From the NCBI RefSeq assembly GCF_001908275.1, contig NZ_CP018620.1:2976001-3040000 (forward strand): a DNA stretch of 64,000 bases. Reading direction: 5' to 3'. This document shows positions 63,898 to 64,000 of this stretch, piece by piece (position 1 is the first letter of the stretch; each line of letters begins with the position of its first letter). The notes under the pieces are model-generated. The model saw only the letters and a program-made list of their open reading frames with translations. It did no database searches and was not told the origin of the DNA. The DNA is from Paenibacillus xylanexedens. GTDB taxonomy: Bacteria > Bacillota > Bacilli > Paenibacillales > Paenibacillaceae. Made by a program: the position numbers and the translations under genes.

Positions 63898-64000
63898 TTA
63901 TGCAGAAGTGTCTCGGGCTGAATACAGAAGCGCGACCGTTTGCAACGGTACCTTCGAAGTAAACAGATAAAAGACGCAGCTTGGAATTGTTACGAGGTCT

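Noticed and set aside
1..64000. CRISPR arrays, rRNA genes, complete insertion sequences and replication origin
   Set aside because: I saw no regularly spaced repeats, rRNA signatures, transposase genes or DnaA-box clusters in the window.

Overview
The window looks like a chromosomal segment of a Paenibacillus-type endospore former (Firmicutes). The grounds are gene content and order: the ytoI-ytpI-ytrI-ytrH/dnaE block, accDA-pyk-fxsA-ytvI-citZ-icd-mdh, the pho genes, polA-mutM-ytaF-coaE and nrdR follow the Bacillus subtilis map closely. A small acid-soluble spore protein, sporulation membrane proteins, strong GGAGG ribosome-binding sites and intrinsic terminators between nearly all transcription units agree with this. 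I had no database, so family names rest on recognised motifs, length and neighbourhood.

Layout. 1-2.7 kb: end of a ketoacyl-ACP synthase III-like gene, a small STAS-like protein, and a carboxymuconolactone-decarboxylase-like protein paired with a thiamine-diphosphate enzyme. 3-7 kb: an oxidoreductase, a CHASE3-type chemoreceptor and a HAD phosphatase. 7.1-16.4 kb: a carbohydrate locus with two ABC permeases, a YesM/YesN-type sensor and regulator, a binding lipoprotein, a KdgF-like cupin and a cytoplasmic heparinase II/III-type lyase. Together these suggest import and breakdown of uronate-containing oligosaccharides. 16.5-22.8 kb: five tandem ATP-grasp genes of the spore-coat YheC/YheD family, transcribed away from yheA and preceded by a good sigma-K-like promoter. 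24-31.3 kb: ytoI, ytpI, ytrI, ytrH and dnaE; the DnaE carries two long low-complexity insertions. 31.5-43.3 kb: lipid and central carbon metabolism (pgpA-like, accDA, pyk, citZ, icd, mdh). 43.5-52.7 kb: a diguanylate cyclase, a stress-type SDR, a cupin remnant and a phosphate block (phoR, phoP, a soluble CBS-chemoreceptor, pstB, phoU) with three matching Pho boxes. 52.9-59.5 kb: polA, mutM, ytaF, coaE, a lytic transglycosylase, an SASP gene and nrdR. 59.6-64 kb: tRNA-Ala(GGC), a broken tyrosine integrase and a run of orphan small genes, read as a decayed integrated element or genomic island whose far end lies outside the window.

Small dispersed repeats are a second layer. One family (ends GTTCAAAAAG/CTTTTTGAAC) has a 167-bp copy inside the ABC operon, an 81-bp deletion derivative after yheA and a probable ends-only remnant before citZ. 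A separate 164-bp MITE-like element with TA flanks sits between phoR and phoP, right beside the Pho box of phoP.

The features I find most worth following are the five-gene ATP-grasp array, the soluble CBS-chemoreceptor under an apparent Pho box, the DnaE insertions, the KdgF/lyase locus, and the tRNA-linked island with its doubly disabled integrase.
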